From Desulfosarcinaceae bacterium (lineage in GTDB: Bacteria; Desulfobacterota; Desulfobacteria; Desulfobacterales; Desulfosarcinaceae), in assembly GCA_030066015.1 (NCBI GenBank), contig JASJCL010000033.1:1-64000 (forward strand): a stretch of DNA of 64,000 bases. The letters are read 5' to 3'. The position numbers were made by a program, and so were the translations under genes. Below are positions 8,296 to 18,262 of the stretch, piece after piece. The notes beneath the pieces were generated by a model, which saw only the letters and a list, made by a program, of their open reading frames with translations, was not told the origin of the DNA and searched no databases. Each line of letters starts with the position of its first letter. Positions within the stretch are counted from its first letter, which is position 1.

Positions 8296-9687
8296 ATGAT
8301 AAACTCCAGAAAAAAGGACCGCCTAAATGCAGGTTTTTCACGCAGGCGGTTCTTGGGCATGATGGGAATGGCAACCGGTGCGCTGGCAGCCGGTTGCGCT
8401 TACACACCAGTGCGGGATACCAAAACTGAAAGGATAGGGTCAGCTTTGGACAAAAGCGGAGTTAACCCACCCGCATTTGAAATCAAAAAACTCAATTCCA
8501 CCGCCGAACAGACCTATAAATGCAAACCGGAACTTGGCAGGTTTGACCAGAAAAACATGGCATTCAAGCAGGTAAGTATGGAGATCGGTGCCCCCTTTTT
8601 CGAACCTTTGATAGAAAATTTGGAGAGGGCTGTTAAGGATTCTCACATCGGTCACGGCGTCAAGGTCAAAAGTATGGATGAAGCACGTGCCCATCTGGCT
8701 TTCAGCTTCGGTGCAGGTACTTGGAACAATATGGTCGGCCCATATGGTGAAGGGCATGAGAACATGGGGAACCTGAGCTGGAATCCCTTGTTCGTGCCAA
8801 AGGACTTATACGAACATCCGTTGCAGGATCCCGATCCTGCAGATTTGACCAAAAAGGTCAAACAGATGGCCCGTTTATTCGGGGCGGACATGACGAAAAT
8901 CGGTCGAATCAACCGTAATTGGATCTATGCAACCACCTGCCGAAACATCCCCAAGCCGGGCAAACCCATCACCAAACCCATCGTTTTTAAAGATGTCACC
9001 CATCCTGAGGAGTCGGAATCTGAGTTGGTGATTCCCCAGAGTGTTAAGAATGCCATTATGTTTGTGGTTGCCATGCCCCATGCTTCAACCCAGCTGGGAC
9101 CATCCACGACGCAGACCATGGGATCTGTAGGCATTGGTTACGGTCGCATGGGACTCACGGCTGTGGCTCTGGCGGAGGCGATCAGGTCGATGGGATACAA
9201 CGCCATTCCCAGTATGAATGGTACGGGCTTGTCCGTTCCGATGGCCATTGATGCCGGTCTGGGCCAGCTTGGTAGAATGGGATATATGATTACACCGTGG
9301 TTTGGCCCACATGTACGCATTGCCAAAGTTCTGACCGATATGCCTCTGGTCAAAGACGCTCCCATTGATTTTGGTGTGACGGAATACTGCACTTCATGCG
9401 GCATTTGTGCAAAAGAATGTCCATCCGGTGCCATCAGCCCGGACCGTGAAAGAACGTTCACCCCATCCGCACCTACTGGAAATCCAGGCGCTCTGAAATG
9501 GTATACCGATGGAAAGAAGTGCCTCAGATGGTGGATTGAATCAGGCAGCAGCGGCTGTGCCAAATGCATGAGTGTATGCCCCTACACGAAAATGCAATGG
9601 AGCGACTATTATCAAGGGAATCCTGATCCCGAACGTTTCTGGGATCTGGAGCTCGCACCCTTTGGCTACCGAAGCATAGGCATTTAA
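8296..9687 (+). CDS. rdhA: Reductive dehalogenase catalytic subunit
   Basis: A 463-aa corrinoid/iron-sulfur enzyme that reductively removes halogen from organohalides, normally on the outer face of the cytoplasmic membrane. A Tat signal SRRRFLG (15-21) is followed by a hydrophobic stretch ending LAAGC, close to a lipobox, so a Tat lipoprotein is possible. The corrinoid-binding core includes GYGRMG and AGLGQLGRMGYMITPWFGP. Two 4Fe-4S motifs follow: C365-x2-C368-x2-C371-x3-C375-P and C409-x11-C421-x2-C424-x3-C428-P. The length is typical. The related queuosine enzyme QueG is cytosolic, shorter and lacks the Tat signal. The ribosome site is AGGGAGGG before ATG 8296. It sits in an AT-rich operon with a MarR gene, a membrane protein and a cytochrome c3. 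The substrate cannot be read from sequence. Confidence 0.93.
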   Translation: MINSRKKDRLNAGFSRRRFLGMMGMATGALAAGCAYTPVRDTKTERIGSALDKSGVNPPAFEIKKLNSTAEQTYKCKPELGRFDQKNMAFKQVSMEIGAPFFEPLIENLERAVKDSHIGHGVKVKSMDEARAHLAFSFGAGTWNNMVGPYGEGHENMGNLSWNPLFVPKDLYEHPLQDPDPADLTKKVKQMARLFGADMTKIGRINRNWIYATTCRNIPKPGKPITKPIVFKDVTHPEESESELVIPQSVKNAIMFVVAMPHASTQLGPSTTQTMGSVGIGYGRMGLTAVALAEAIRSMGYNAIPSMNGTGLSVPMAIDAGLGQLGRMGYMITPWFGPHVRIAKVLTDMPLVKDAPIDFGVTEYCTSCGICAKECPSGAISPDRERTFTPSAPTGNPGALKWYTDGKKCLRWWIESGSSGCAKCMSVCPYTKMQWSDYYQGNPDPERFWDLELAPFGYRSIGI

Positions 9688-9707
9688 ATGGTAAAGGCGA
9701 GAAAAAA

Positions 9708-10223
9708 ATGAAGACCGGAGAATATAGAGCCATTAAGCGAACTAAGATTTTAGCGGCAGCGTTCACCATTTTAGGACTATTCATGCTACCAGCCGTCAAC
9801 CTTTTTGCAGAAGATATTCTTCCTCCTTTGATTGTTTTCGACGGTTACGAAGAGTCTTCGAAAAGCTTAAACGATTTTGAAACTGTGTACCGGGGACCGG
9901 TGTCCTTTACACATGGTAAACATGTTGATGACTATAAACTGGAATGCGGTCAATGCCATCACGACGACAGCGGCGAGCCGCTGAAGGACTTCAGACCCAG
10001 CGATGAGATAGATAATTGTATAGACTGTCATTATCTGGAGGGGCTTCTTCGCGGCCAAATCCTGGCGGAAACCTCTCAGGAAGAAGTCCTGGAACACTAT
10101 CCCAATGCCATACATCAGATGTGTATTAGCTGTCATCAGGAGCGCAACAATCTCACCCATACGCTTTTCGCCCCCGAAGCTTGCCGAGGATGCCATGCAC
10201 AGCTACTAGAGGAAGGTCCTTGA
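9708..10223 (+). CDS. Tetraheme class III (c3-type) cytochrome, likely electron donor to RdhA
   Basis: A 171-aa exported protein with an N-terminal hydrophobic signal (about 12-34, ending near LFAED). Four CxxCH sites attach haem: C80-H84, C104-H108, C139-H143 and C159-H163. Extra histidines in FTHGKH, CHH and AIHQM are candidate sixth ligands, as in cytochrome c3. It starts 20 bases after the rdhA stop, so it is almost certainly cotranscribed. Periplasmic c3 cytochromes normally carry electrons from hydrogenases or quinol oxidases in Desulfobacterota. A dedicated copy inside an rdh operon suggests a direct electron route to the dehalogenase. The family call is firm; the donor role is inferred from context. 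Confidence 0.88.
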   Translation: MKTGEYRAIKRTKILAAAFTILGLFMLPAVNLFAEDILPPLIVFDGYEESSKSLNDFETVYRGPVSFTHGKHVDDYKLECGQCHHDDSGEPLKDFRPSDEIDNCIDCHYLEGLLRGQILAETSQEEVLEHYPNAIHQMCISCHQERNNLTHTLFAPEACRGCHAQLLEEGP

Positions 10224-10256
10224 TTAGGTACTTAGATATAAATTTGGTTGTAACCA

Positions 10257-10276
10257 CCTTCATGTAATAATGAAGG
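10257..10276 (+). other. Small hairpin after the cytochrome gene
   Basis: CCTTCAT (10257-10263) and ATGAAGG (10270-10276) form a perfect 7-bp stem with a 6-base loop. No T run follows, so it is not a standard terminator. The 3' arm overlaps an AAGGAGG ribosome-site-like sequence and could mask it. Confidence 0.4.
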
Positions 10277-10336
10277 AGGAATTTTACAGCGGAGGAGGAA
10301 ATTTCTGAGGCTGATCGCTTTAGGGTAACATTTCCA

Positions 10337-10597
10337 ATGGGCTATGACGGAGAGAAAAAATTCTGCTTATGTAATTTGGCTGAAGAGGATGAAAAGCAAG
10401 GTGTTCTTGCGATACAAAAGGCGTTTAGGGAATATAAACTTCGCTCTAAGGCTTCTATGTTTCAACAGGCGATTGAATACATTGACCGTGAAACAGTTAC
10501 TTCAGAATTATTCAACATCAGTTCAATGCCCGATATCATTTTTCCAGCAGCCAAACCTTCAGTTGCCCATAAAAAAACTCAGCGAACCAGGTGGTGA
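10337..10597 (+). CDS. Hypothetical small protein at the end of the rdh islet
   Basis: An 86-aa frame from ATG 10337, rich in charged residues (NLAEEDEKQG, IQKAFREYKLRSK). The frame stays open upstream to a stop at 10271 but has no other start codon there, and the ATG has only a distant AGGG. It could therefore be a 5'-degraded gene or a chance frame. It keeps the AT-rich composition of the rdh segment and ends inside the minus-strand terminator at 10571-10613. I do not recognise a family. Confidence 0.3.
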   Translation: MGYDGEKKFCLCNLAEEDEKQGVLAIQKAFREYKLRSKASMFQQAIEYIDRETVTSELFNISSMPDIIFPAAKPSVAHKKTQRTRW

Positions 10598-10613
10598 TTT
10601 CCGGTTCGCTGAG
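10571..10613 (-). terminator. Rho-independent terminator of tRNA-Asn / aspS transcript
   Basis: A perfect 11-bp stem, CTCAGCGAACC (10578-10588) with its complement (10603-10613), precedes seven T residues on the minus strand. It begins ten bases past the tRNA-Asn 3' end, so it ends the hisS-aspS-tRNA transcript. It appears to have arrived with the inserted segment, replacing the older terminator now at 7110-7147. Confidence 0.85.
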
Positions 10614-10622
10614 AGTGTTGAC

Positions 10623-10698
10623 TGGCTCCTCGGGTAGGACTTGAACCTACAACCTAGTGGTTAACAGCCACCCGCTCTGCCGATTGAGCTACCGAGGA
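10623..10698 (-). tRNA. tRNA-Asn (GTT)
   Basis: A 76-base cloverleaf on the minus strand: acceptor TCCTCGG/CCGAGGA, D-arm with AGCTCAATCGGCAGAGC, anticodon loop CTGTTAA (GTT), T-arm GTAGGTTCAAGTCCTAC, discriminator G and an encoded CCA. The 3' end (10622-10633) is repeated at 7152-7163, which marks it as the probable integration site of the rdh segment. It lies 90 bases downstream of aspS. Confidence 0.95.
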
Positions 10699-10787
10699 TC
10701 GGAAAGCCTGCTTAATAGTGGAAGCCAGCCGGCATGTCAAGGCAAAAGTTGGAACCAGCCGGGACGCGCGTGCATCCCCGCAAAGCC

Positions 10788-12566
10788 TCAGTCGGCCTCG
10801 GCCGACACGGTGGCTTTGACCCGCAGGTTGAGCTCGTCCAGCTGGCTTTTGGCCGCCGTCGAGGGGGCGTTGGTGAGCAAACAGGACGCCCGCTGGGTTT
10901 TGGGAAAGGCGATCACGTCGCGGATAGAAGACTCGCCGCACATCAGCATCACCAGGCGGTCGAAGCCGAAGGCGATCCCGCCGTGGGGCGGAGCGCCCGA
11001 TTCGAGCGCCGCCAATAGAAAGCCGAACTTCTCCTCATAGACGTCTGGCGCCATCCCCAGCGCGCTGAAGACACGGCGTTGGAGATCCATGTCATGGATA
11101 CGGATGCTGCCGCCGCCGATCTCGAAGCCGTTGAGCACCAGATCGTAGGCCCGCGAACGGGCAACGGTGGGATCGCTCTCGATGAGATCGTAGTCGGCTT
11201 CCAGCGGCGCCGTGAACGGGTGGTGCAATGCCTCGTAGCGTTTCTCGTCCGGGTTGTACTCGAACATGGGAAAGTGGGTCACCCAGAGAAAATGGAAGGC
11301 GCTCTCATCGATGAGGCCGAGCTTCTGACCTAGGTGGTTGCGCAGGTGTCCCAGGGCTTCGTTGGCGACCTTGGCCTGATCGGCCACGAAAAACACCAGG
11401 TCGCCGGGGGCCATATCGAGCCGCTCGGTCATGGCGGCCTTTTCAGCGTCGCTGAAGAACTTGGCGATGGGGGATTGCCAACCGTCCGCCTTGACCTTGA
11501 TCCAGGCCAGCCCCTTGGCTTTGTAGACGGCCACAAAGTCGGTGAGTTGATCGATCTCGCCGCGCGAAAAGCTGCTGCAGCCCTTGGCGTTGAGGGCTTT
11601 GACGATGCCGCCTTTGGCGACGACGCTGGCGAAGACTTTGAAATTAGAAGTGGCCATCATCTCCGACAGGTCTTTGAGCTCCAGATCGAAGCGGGTGTCG
11701 GGTTTGTCCAGCCCATAGCGGTCAACGGCCTCGGCGTAGGTCATGCGGCGGAAGGGCGTGTCGAGCGGTTTGCCCAGCACCTCCTGGAAGGTATGGGCCA
11801 CCATCCCCTCGGCCGTGGCCATGACGTCCGCCTCTCCCACGAAGGACATCTCCATGTCGATCTGGGTGAACTCCGGTTGCCGGTCCGCCCGCAGGTCCTC
11901 ATCACGGAAGCAGCGCACGATCTGATAGTAGCGATCGTAGCCGGAGATCATCAGCAATTGCTTGAAGAGTTGGGGACTCTGGGGCAGGGCGTAGAACTGA
12001 CCCGGATTGACCCGACTGGGCACCAGATAGTCGCGGGCGCCTTCCGGCGTACTGCGGGTGAGAAAGGGGGTCTCGATATCGAGGAAGTCGTTGGCGTTGA
12101 GGTAGCTGCGAATGGCGGCGGCGGCGCGGTGCCGCGTAATGATATTGCGCTGCTGACGCGGTCGTCGCAGGTCCAGGTGGCGCTGCTGGAGGCGGATCGA
12201 TTCGGAAACGTCGATCTGGTCTTCGATCATGAAGACCGGGGTCTGGGCGTCGTTGAGGATGCGCAGCTCGCTGACCAGCACTTCGATATCGCCGGTGACC
12301 AGATTGGGATTGACCATCCCTTCGGGTCTCGGTTCCACCTTGCCGCGAACGGCGAGAACGTATTCACTGCGGATGGCGTGCGCCTTGGCGTGCACCTCGG
12401 CGTTGAGTTCTGGGTTGAACACCACTTGGGTGATCCCGCGGCGGTCTCTCAAATCGACGAAAATCACGCCCCCATGGTCGCGCCGGCGCTGGACCCAGCC
12501 CATGAGGACGACCTCGCGGCCCACGTCCTGGGCACTCAGTTCGCAACAATGGTGGCTCCTGCGCAT
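10788..12566 (-). CDS. aspS: Aspartyl-tRNA synthetase
   Basis: Class II synthetase, 592 aa from ATG 12566. It contains the N-terminal OB-fold anticodon domain ([23 protein letters not shown]), motif 2 ([20 protein letters not shown]), the bacterial GAD insertion and C-terminal motif 3 ([16 protein letters not shown]). The length matches bacterial-type AspRS. The frame is open upstream to a TTG at 12644, but homology begins at [11 protein letters not shown], so the ATG is preferred although its GGAGAG site is very close. It is 96 bases downstream of hisS and probably cotranscribed. Because tRNA-Asn is present, it could be discriminating or not; I cannot tell. Confidence 0.95.
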   Translation of the reverse strand: MRRSHHCCELSAQDVGREVVLMGWVQRRRDHGGVIFVDLRDRRGITQVVFNPELNAEVHAKAHAIRSEYVLAVRGKVEPRPEGMVNPNLVTGDIEVLVSELRILNDAQTPVFMIEDQIDVSESIRLQQRHLDLRRPRQQRNIITRHRAAAAIRSYLNANDFLDIETPFLTRSTPEGARDYLVPSRVNPGQFYALPQSPQLFKQLLMISGYDRYYQIVRCFRDEDLRADRQPEFTQIDMEMSFVGEADVMATAEGMVAHTFQEVLGKPLDTPFRRMTYAEAVDRYGLDKPDTRFDLELKDLSEMMATSNFKVFASVVAKGGIVKALNAKGCSSFSRGEIDQLTDFVAVYKAKGLAWIKVKADGWQSPIAKFFSDAEKAAMTERLDMAPGDLVFFVADQAKVANEALGHLRNHLGQKLGLIDESAFHFLWVTHFPMFEYNPDEKRYEALHHPFTAPLEADYDLIESDPTVARSRAYDLVLNGFEIGGGSIRIHDMDLQRRVFSALGMAPDVYEEKFGFLLAALESGAPPHGGIAFGFDRLVMLMCGESSIRDVIAFPKTQRASCLLTNAPSTAAKSQLDELNLRVKATVSAEAD

Positions 12567-12662
12567 CTCTCCGAGTAAGTCAGCCACGAATCTTGCTCCT
12601 TTCGACTGCTTCCGTTTGCCGTGAAGAACGGCAGATTGGGTCAATTACTTCCGGCATCGGCG

Positions 12663-13934
<1,272 letters not shown>

Positions 13935-13970
13935 CGCTCCACATCTCGGTAAAGGGTCGCATCAGGTGCG

Positions 13971-13994
13971 AAAAAAAACCTTCCCCGTGGAAGG
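13971..13994 (-). terminator. Leader terminator / possible attenuator upstream of hisS
   Basis: On the minus strand CCTTCC-ACGG-GGAAGG is followed by eight T residues, a textbook intrinsic terminator. It ends 37 bases before the hisS ATG, and no minus-strand gene lies upstream, so it sits in the leader. TATACT at about 14021-14026 could be a -10. This arrangement suggests conditional termination of the hisS-aspS transcript; no anti-terminator or T-box is obvious. The rest of the gap to 14266 holds no gene. Confidence 0.7.
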
Positions 13995-14266
13995 CTCATC
14001 TCGTCAACTATCTACAAACGAGTATAGTTAACGATTGTGGCCCCGCCAGTCAACGGTAATTTCGCTGGTCCGTCGCGGCGCTCCGGGGGTTGGCGACCAT
14101 ATTGACAAGCATCCGCCTATCGCTTAAATTTCGTGAAGCGACGGGCACTTCGAGACCTATTCCTGCGGAGGATTGCCCCCAACGACACCACTGCCACCGC
14201 CGTCTTTGACCACCATCCATAGCGCCGGCGGGGCGCCAACGACCTTACCTGAACCGGGACGGACCT

Positions 14267-15955
14267 ATGATCATCGGCTTGGATGTTGGTGGAACGCACA
14301 CCGACGTGGTCCTTTTGGGAGAAAAGGGCCTCTTGCGGGAGGTCAAGGTTCCCACCGATTCCCAGGACCTATTCCGCACCATTCTCAAGGCGCTGGACCA
14401 AATCACGGCGGATATCGAACCGGCCCGCATTCAACGAGCGGTCCTCAGCACCACCCTGACCACCAACACCATCATTCAAAAACGCACCGCGCCGGTCGGC
14501 ATGATCGTCTCTTCCGGGCCCGGGATCGATCCCAACCTCTTTCGCACGAATGAGGCCTACTATGCCGTGGCGGGCTGCATGGACCATCGTGGCCGGGAGA
14601 TACACCCCATCGATCCCGATGAGATCCGCCGCGTTGCCGACCAGCTGCAGGGGGCCGGCATCCGGCAGGTGGGCGTGGTGGGCAAGTTCTCTCCGCGCAA
14701 CCCCGATCACGAGCTGGCCATCGCCGATCTTCTGGCCGACCGCTTTGACACCCTCTTTCTCGGCCACCGCATCAGCGGCGATCTCAACTTTCCCAGGCGC
14801 ATCGCCACCACTTTTCTGAACGCATCGGTCTATCCGGTCCACAAAGATTTCTTCGAAGCGGTGCAACGCTCTCTGCGGGAGAAGGGACTGACCGTCCCGA
14901 TCCGCCTGCTCAAACCCGACGGCGGCAACATGCGCTTTGAAAGCGCCGTGGAGACCCCCGCCCAGACCATTCTCTCCGGCCCGGCGGCCAGCGTCATGGG
15001 CGCCCTGGCATCGGCCCCCAATACAGGCGTCAGTCTGCTGCTGGATATCGGCGGCACCACCACCGACATGGCCATCCTCATCGACGGCGTCCCCCTCCTG
15101 GCCCCCCAGGGAATTCAGATCGGCGAGTACAAAACCCTCATCCGGGCGCTACAGACCCTCTCCATTGGCGTGGGTGGGGACAGCGCCGTGCGCGTGGAGG
15201 GGGGGGACCTGCGGGTGGGGCCCCAGCGGCTGGGCGCTCCCATGTCCCTGGGCGGCCCCGTGCCCACCCCCACCGATGCCATGGTGGTCCTGGGGCTCAG
15301 CGAGCGGGGCGACCGCCAGCGCGCCGCGACGGGATTGACGCCCCTGGCGGAGAGCCTCGCGCTGCCGCTGCACCGTCTCGCCGAGAAGGTCCTCGACCAG
15401 GCCTGCCGCCAAATCCTGGCCGCCGCCGAAGAGATGGTGGCCGGCATCAACCGCAAACCGGTCTACACCGTTCACGAACTCTACCAGGGCAGCCGCATTG
15501 TCCCCGACCACATCCTCGTGCTGGGGGGGCCGGCGGCGCAATTCGCCGATCGTCTGAAAGGGCTTTGCCACCAAGGTGTCCATGTCGTGCCTCGCTGGAC
15601 GGTGGCCAACGCCATCGGTGCCGCACTGGCCCGTACCACCTGCGAGGTGGTCCTTTTCGTGGACACCGAGCAGGAGATCGCCATGGCGCCCGGCGAGGAC
15701 TTTGTCGAAAACATCTCCGGCGACTATGGCCTGGAGGACGCTGTGGCCACCGCCCTGACGCTGCTGCGCGCAAAGGCCCGCCGCAGAGGGGCAGACGCGG
15801 CCAATCTGGAGACGGAGATCATCGCGAAGCAACAGTTCAACATGGTCCGCGGCTTCCACACCACCGGCAAGAACCTGCGGGTGCGCGTGCAGGTCAAGCC
15901 CGGCCTGATCGAGGGCTTCGACCCGGTGGCGGCGTCTACGCCGCCGGACAGGTAA
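14267..15955 (+). CDS. Hydantoinase/oxoprolinase-family protein (HyuA-like)
   Basis: A 562-aa protein of the ATP-dependent hydantoinase/oxoprolinase/acetone-carboxylase-like family. The N-terminal ASKHA-type phosphate site GLDVGGTHTDVVL (residues 4-16) and a second one, LLDIGGTTTDMAILIDG (about 259-275), are clear, as is the family hallmark STTLTTNTI. The family uses ATP to open cyclic amides or carboxylate small molecules. It is shorter than HyuA (about 690 aa), and no HyuB partner follows. The GGGACGG site precedes ATG 14267. The next gene starts 29 bases later, suggesting an operon with the deacetylase-family and EpmA-like genes. Substrate unknown. Confidence 0.8.
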   Translation: MIIGLDVGGTHTDVVLLGEKGLLREVKVPTDSQDLFRTILKALDQITADIEPARIQRAVLSTTLTTNTIIQKRTAPVGMIVSSGPGIDPNLFRTNEAYYAVAGCMDHRGREIHPIDPDEIRRVADQLQGAGIRQVGVVGKFSPRNPDHELAIADLLADRFDTLFLGHRISGDLNFPRRIATTFLNASVYPVHKDFFEAVQRSLREKGLTVPIRLLKPDGGNMRFESAVETPAQTILSGPAASVMGALASAPNTGVSLLLDIGGTTTDMAILIDGVPLLAPQGIQIGEYKTLIRALQTLSIGVGGDSAVRVEGGDLRVGPQRLGAPMSLGGPVPTPTDAMVVLGLSERGDRQRAATGLTPLAESLALPLHRLAEKVLDQACRQILAAAEEMVAGINRKPVYTVHELYQGSRIVPDHILVLGGPAAQFADRLKGLCHQGVHVVPRWTVANAIGAALARTTCEVVLFVDTEQEIAMAPGEDFVENISGDYGLEDAVATALTLLRAKARRRGADAANLETEIIAKQQFNMVRGFHTTGKNLRVRVQVKPGLIEGFDPVAASTPPDR

Positions 15956-15984
15956 GCGCAGGCCCCAAACAGCGGAGAGAACGC

Positions 15985-17304
15985 ATGCTGCGTGCCGAAC
16001 ATCAAACCGGGCTGGTCTTCTTCCCGGCCTACGACTGGGCCATCAGCGCCACCCACCCCGAGCGGGAGGAGCGACTGCTCTACACCCAGGACCAGGTCCT
16101 CGAAGAGGGGCTGTTGGACATCGAGGGTATCGTCGAACTCAAACCCGATCTGGTGACGGAAGCCGATGTCCGCCGGGTCCACTTCTGCGTGCCAGAACCC
16201 CAAGCGGTGATGACCGAATCCCATTTTATCAGCGCGGGCGGGGCCAAGACCATCGCCGAGGCGGTCCTCTCCGGCAAAGTGGCGCGGGGGTTTGCCCTGG
16301 TGCGCCCGCCCGGCCACCATGCCCAGCGGGTGGTCCACGGTGCGCGCGGCTTCTGCAACGTCAACATCGAGGCCATCATGGTGGAGTATCTGCGATCGCA
16401 ATACGGCATTCGCCGGGTGGCCATCGTGGACACCGATTGCCACCATGGCGACGGCACCCAGGACATCTACTGGCACGATCCCGATACCCTCTTCATCTCC
16501 CTTCACCAGGACGGCCGCACCCTTTACCCGGGCACCGGCTTCATGGGCGAGCTGGGGGGGCCCACCGCCTTGGGCACCACCATCAATATCCCCCTGCCGC
16601 CGGAGACCGGCAGCGAGGGCTTCCTCTATGCCCTCGACAACACCGTTCTGCCCATCTTGGCCGAATTCCAGCCCGAACTGGTGATCAACTCCGCCGGCCA
16701 GGACAACCACTACTCCGACCCCATCACCAACATGAACTTCACCGCCCAGGGCTACGCCGAGCTGACCGCCCGCCTCAAGCCCGACATCGCCGTGCTGGAG
16801 GGGGGCTACTCCATCGAGGGCGCCCTACCCTACGTCAACGCCGGTATCATCCTGGCCATGGCGGGCCTGGACTACAGCCACCTCAACGAACCCGACTTCG
16901 ATCCCGAGCGCCTTCGGCAGACCAGTGAGGTGAGCGACTGGATCGCCCAAGTCTGCGATCGCGTGATGGAATCCTGGCAGCAGCGCGTGGCTTACGGCGA
17001 ACAGGTGCGACGGCGGCCGGACTGCGGCCGCCGCCAGCGCAACATCTTCTACGACACCGACAACATCAGAGAAGCCCAGTCGGAGGAGATCGTCGTCTGC
17101 GCCGACTGCGCCGGCGCGCTGCGCATCGACAGCCGCAGCGATCGGGGTGACCACATCCTGGCCGTCCATCTGCCCATCCGCGCCTGCAAGGCCTGCCGCC
17201 AGCAGGCCTACGATTGGTTCGAAGGGGCCGATGCGACGACCTATCACCAGATCTTTCTCCAGGATCGCCCCGAAGACGTCTACCGGGTGCGCGGCGCCAA
17301 GTGA
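15985..17304 (+). CDS. Histone deacetylase/acetoin-utilisation-family amidohydrolase with C-terminal CxxC-CxxC extension
   Basis: A 439-aa arginase-fold, zinc-dependent deacetylase-like enzyme starting at ATG 15985 behind GGAGAG. Active-site motifs are intact: RPPGHHA, DTDCHHGDGTQ (Asp and His zinc ligands), SAGQDNHYSDP (third ligand) and LEGGY (transition-state Tyr). About 80 residues after the core hold C372-x2-C375 and C401-x2-C404, a likely structural zinc site not found in the basic fold. Bacterial members deacetylate proteins, polyamines or acetoin-pathway intermediates. Its stop overlaps the GTG start of the next gene (GTGA), so the two are translationally coupled. Target unknown. Confidence 0.85.
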   Translation: MLRAEHQTGLVFFPAYDWAISATHPEREERLLYTQDQVLEEGLLDIEGIVELKPDLVTEADVRRVHFCVPEPQAVMTESHFISAGGAKTIAEAVLSGKVARGFALVRPPGHHAQRVVHGARGFCNVNIEAIMVEYLRSQYGIRRVAIVDTDCHHGDGTQDIYWHDPDTLFISLHQDGRTLYPGTGFMGELGGPTALGTTINIPLPPETGSEGFLYALDNTVLPILAEFQPELVINSAGQDNHYSDPITNMNFTAQGYAELTARLKPDIAVLEGGYSIEGALPYVNAGIILAMAGLDYSHLNEPDFDPERLRQTSEVSDWIAQVCDRVMESWQQRVAYGEQVRRRPDCGRRQRNIFYDTDNIREAQSEEIVVCADCAGALRIDSRSDRGDHILAVHLPIRACKACRQQAYDWFEGADATTYHQIFLQDRPEDVYRVRGAK

Positions 17305-18239
17305 CCCCTTCGGCCAAGGGCTTCCGTCAGACCGGCATTCGCCCCAACCTCCACCTGCGGGCCCGCGCCCTGGCGGCAGCGCGCGCCTTTTTGGATGCAC
17401 AGGGGTTTCTCGAGGTCGAGACGCCCAATCGGATCCCCGCTCCGGCCCCGGAGGCCCACATCGATCCTCAGCCGGCGGGTCGGGCCTATCTGCACACCTC
17501 TCCCGAATTGTGCATGAAGCGCCTCCTCGCGGCGGGCTACCCGAAAATCTACCAGCTCTCCCGCTGCCACCGACGGGGGGAACGGGGACAGCGGCATCTG
17601 CCGGAGTTCACCCTGCTGGAGTGGTACCAGGCCCGCTTGGAGTACGTCGCCATGATGGAACAGACGCAGGCCCTGGTGTGCGCCGTGGCGGCGGCATGCC
17701 GTCCGGCGCAGTTCCCGCTGCTGCACTATCAAGGCCGCCGCATCGATCTCAGCCCACCCTGGGAGCGCCTCACAGTGGCAGAGGCCTTCGACCGCTACGC
17801 GCCAATGAGCATGGCGGCGGCGCTGGCCCAGGACCGCTTTGACGAGACCATCGCCCTGTCCATCGAACCCCGTCTCGGCCAGGCGCATCCGGTATTGCTC
17901 TGCGACTACCCGCTGGACTGCGGCGCCCTGGCCCAACCCAAGGCGGAGGCCCCGCACCTGGTGGAGCGCTTCGAACTGTACATCGGCGGCATCGAACTCT
18001 GCAATGCCTTCGGGGAGTTGCGAGATCCCGTCGAGCAGCGCCGCCGATTTGAGATGGAGCGGGCGCAGCGCCGTGCGGTGGGAAAAAGCGTCGCCCCGCT
18101 GCCTGAAGCCTTCCTCTCCGCTTTAGAACATATGCCGCCCGCCGCGGGCAACGCGCTCGGCATGGACCGCCTGGCAATGCTGCTGACCGATTCGGTTGAC
18201 ATCGCCGACGTGACCGCCTTCATCCCAGAAGAGCTCTGA
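17301..18239 (+). CDS. epmA: EpmA-like lysyl ligase (elongation factor P--(R)-beta-lysine ligase family)
   Basis: A 312-aa LysRS-like catalytic core without the anticodon domain. The GTG start at 17301 overlaps the previous stop. It keeps class II motifs: FLEVETPNRIPAPAPEAHIDP, HTSPELCMKRLLAAGYPKIYQLSRCHR, LPEFTLLEWY and a motif 3 GNALGMDRLAMLLTD. In EpmA systems the ligase adds beta-lysine to EF-P, with EpmB and EF-P encoded elsewhere; neither is in this window. Pairing with a deacetylase-family enzyme and a HyuA-like ATPase is not the standard context, so a different amine acceptor is possible. Confidence 0.85.
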   Translation: MTPSAKGFRQTGIRPNLHLRARALAAARAFLDAQGFLEVETPNRIPAPAPEAHIDPQPAGRAYLHTSPELCMKRLLAAGYPKIYQLSRCHRRGERGQRHLPEFTLLEWYQARLEYVAMMEQTQALVCAVAAACRPAQFPLLHYQGRRIDLSPPWERLTVAEAFDRYAPMSMAAALAQDRFDETIALSIEPRLGQAHPVLLCDYPLDCGALAQPKAEAPHLVERFELYIGGIELCNAFGELRDPVEQRRRFEMERAQRRAVGKSVAPLPEAFLSALEHMPPAAGNALGMDRLAMLLTDSVDIADVTAFIPEEL

Positions 18240-18262
18240 TATTTCAGAATGACTACGCCGGG

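Noticed and set aside
8296-9687. Epoxyqueuosine reductase QueG instead of RdhA
   Set aside because: The protein has a Tat signal, RdhA-type length, a second Fe-S motif with an 11-residue gap and a respiratory-type gene context.
10344-10637. Second plus-strand frame (97 codons) overlapping the 86-aa frame
   Set aside because: It reads through the terminator and into tRNA-Asn and has no ribosome site.
11334-12578. Plus-strand open frame of 414 codons and another at 12717-13952
   Set aside because: Antisense to aspS and hisS, which have unambiguous family motifs along their full lengths.
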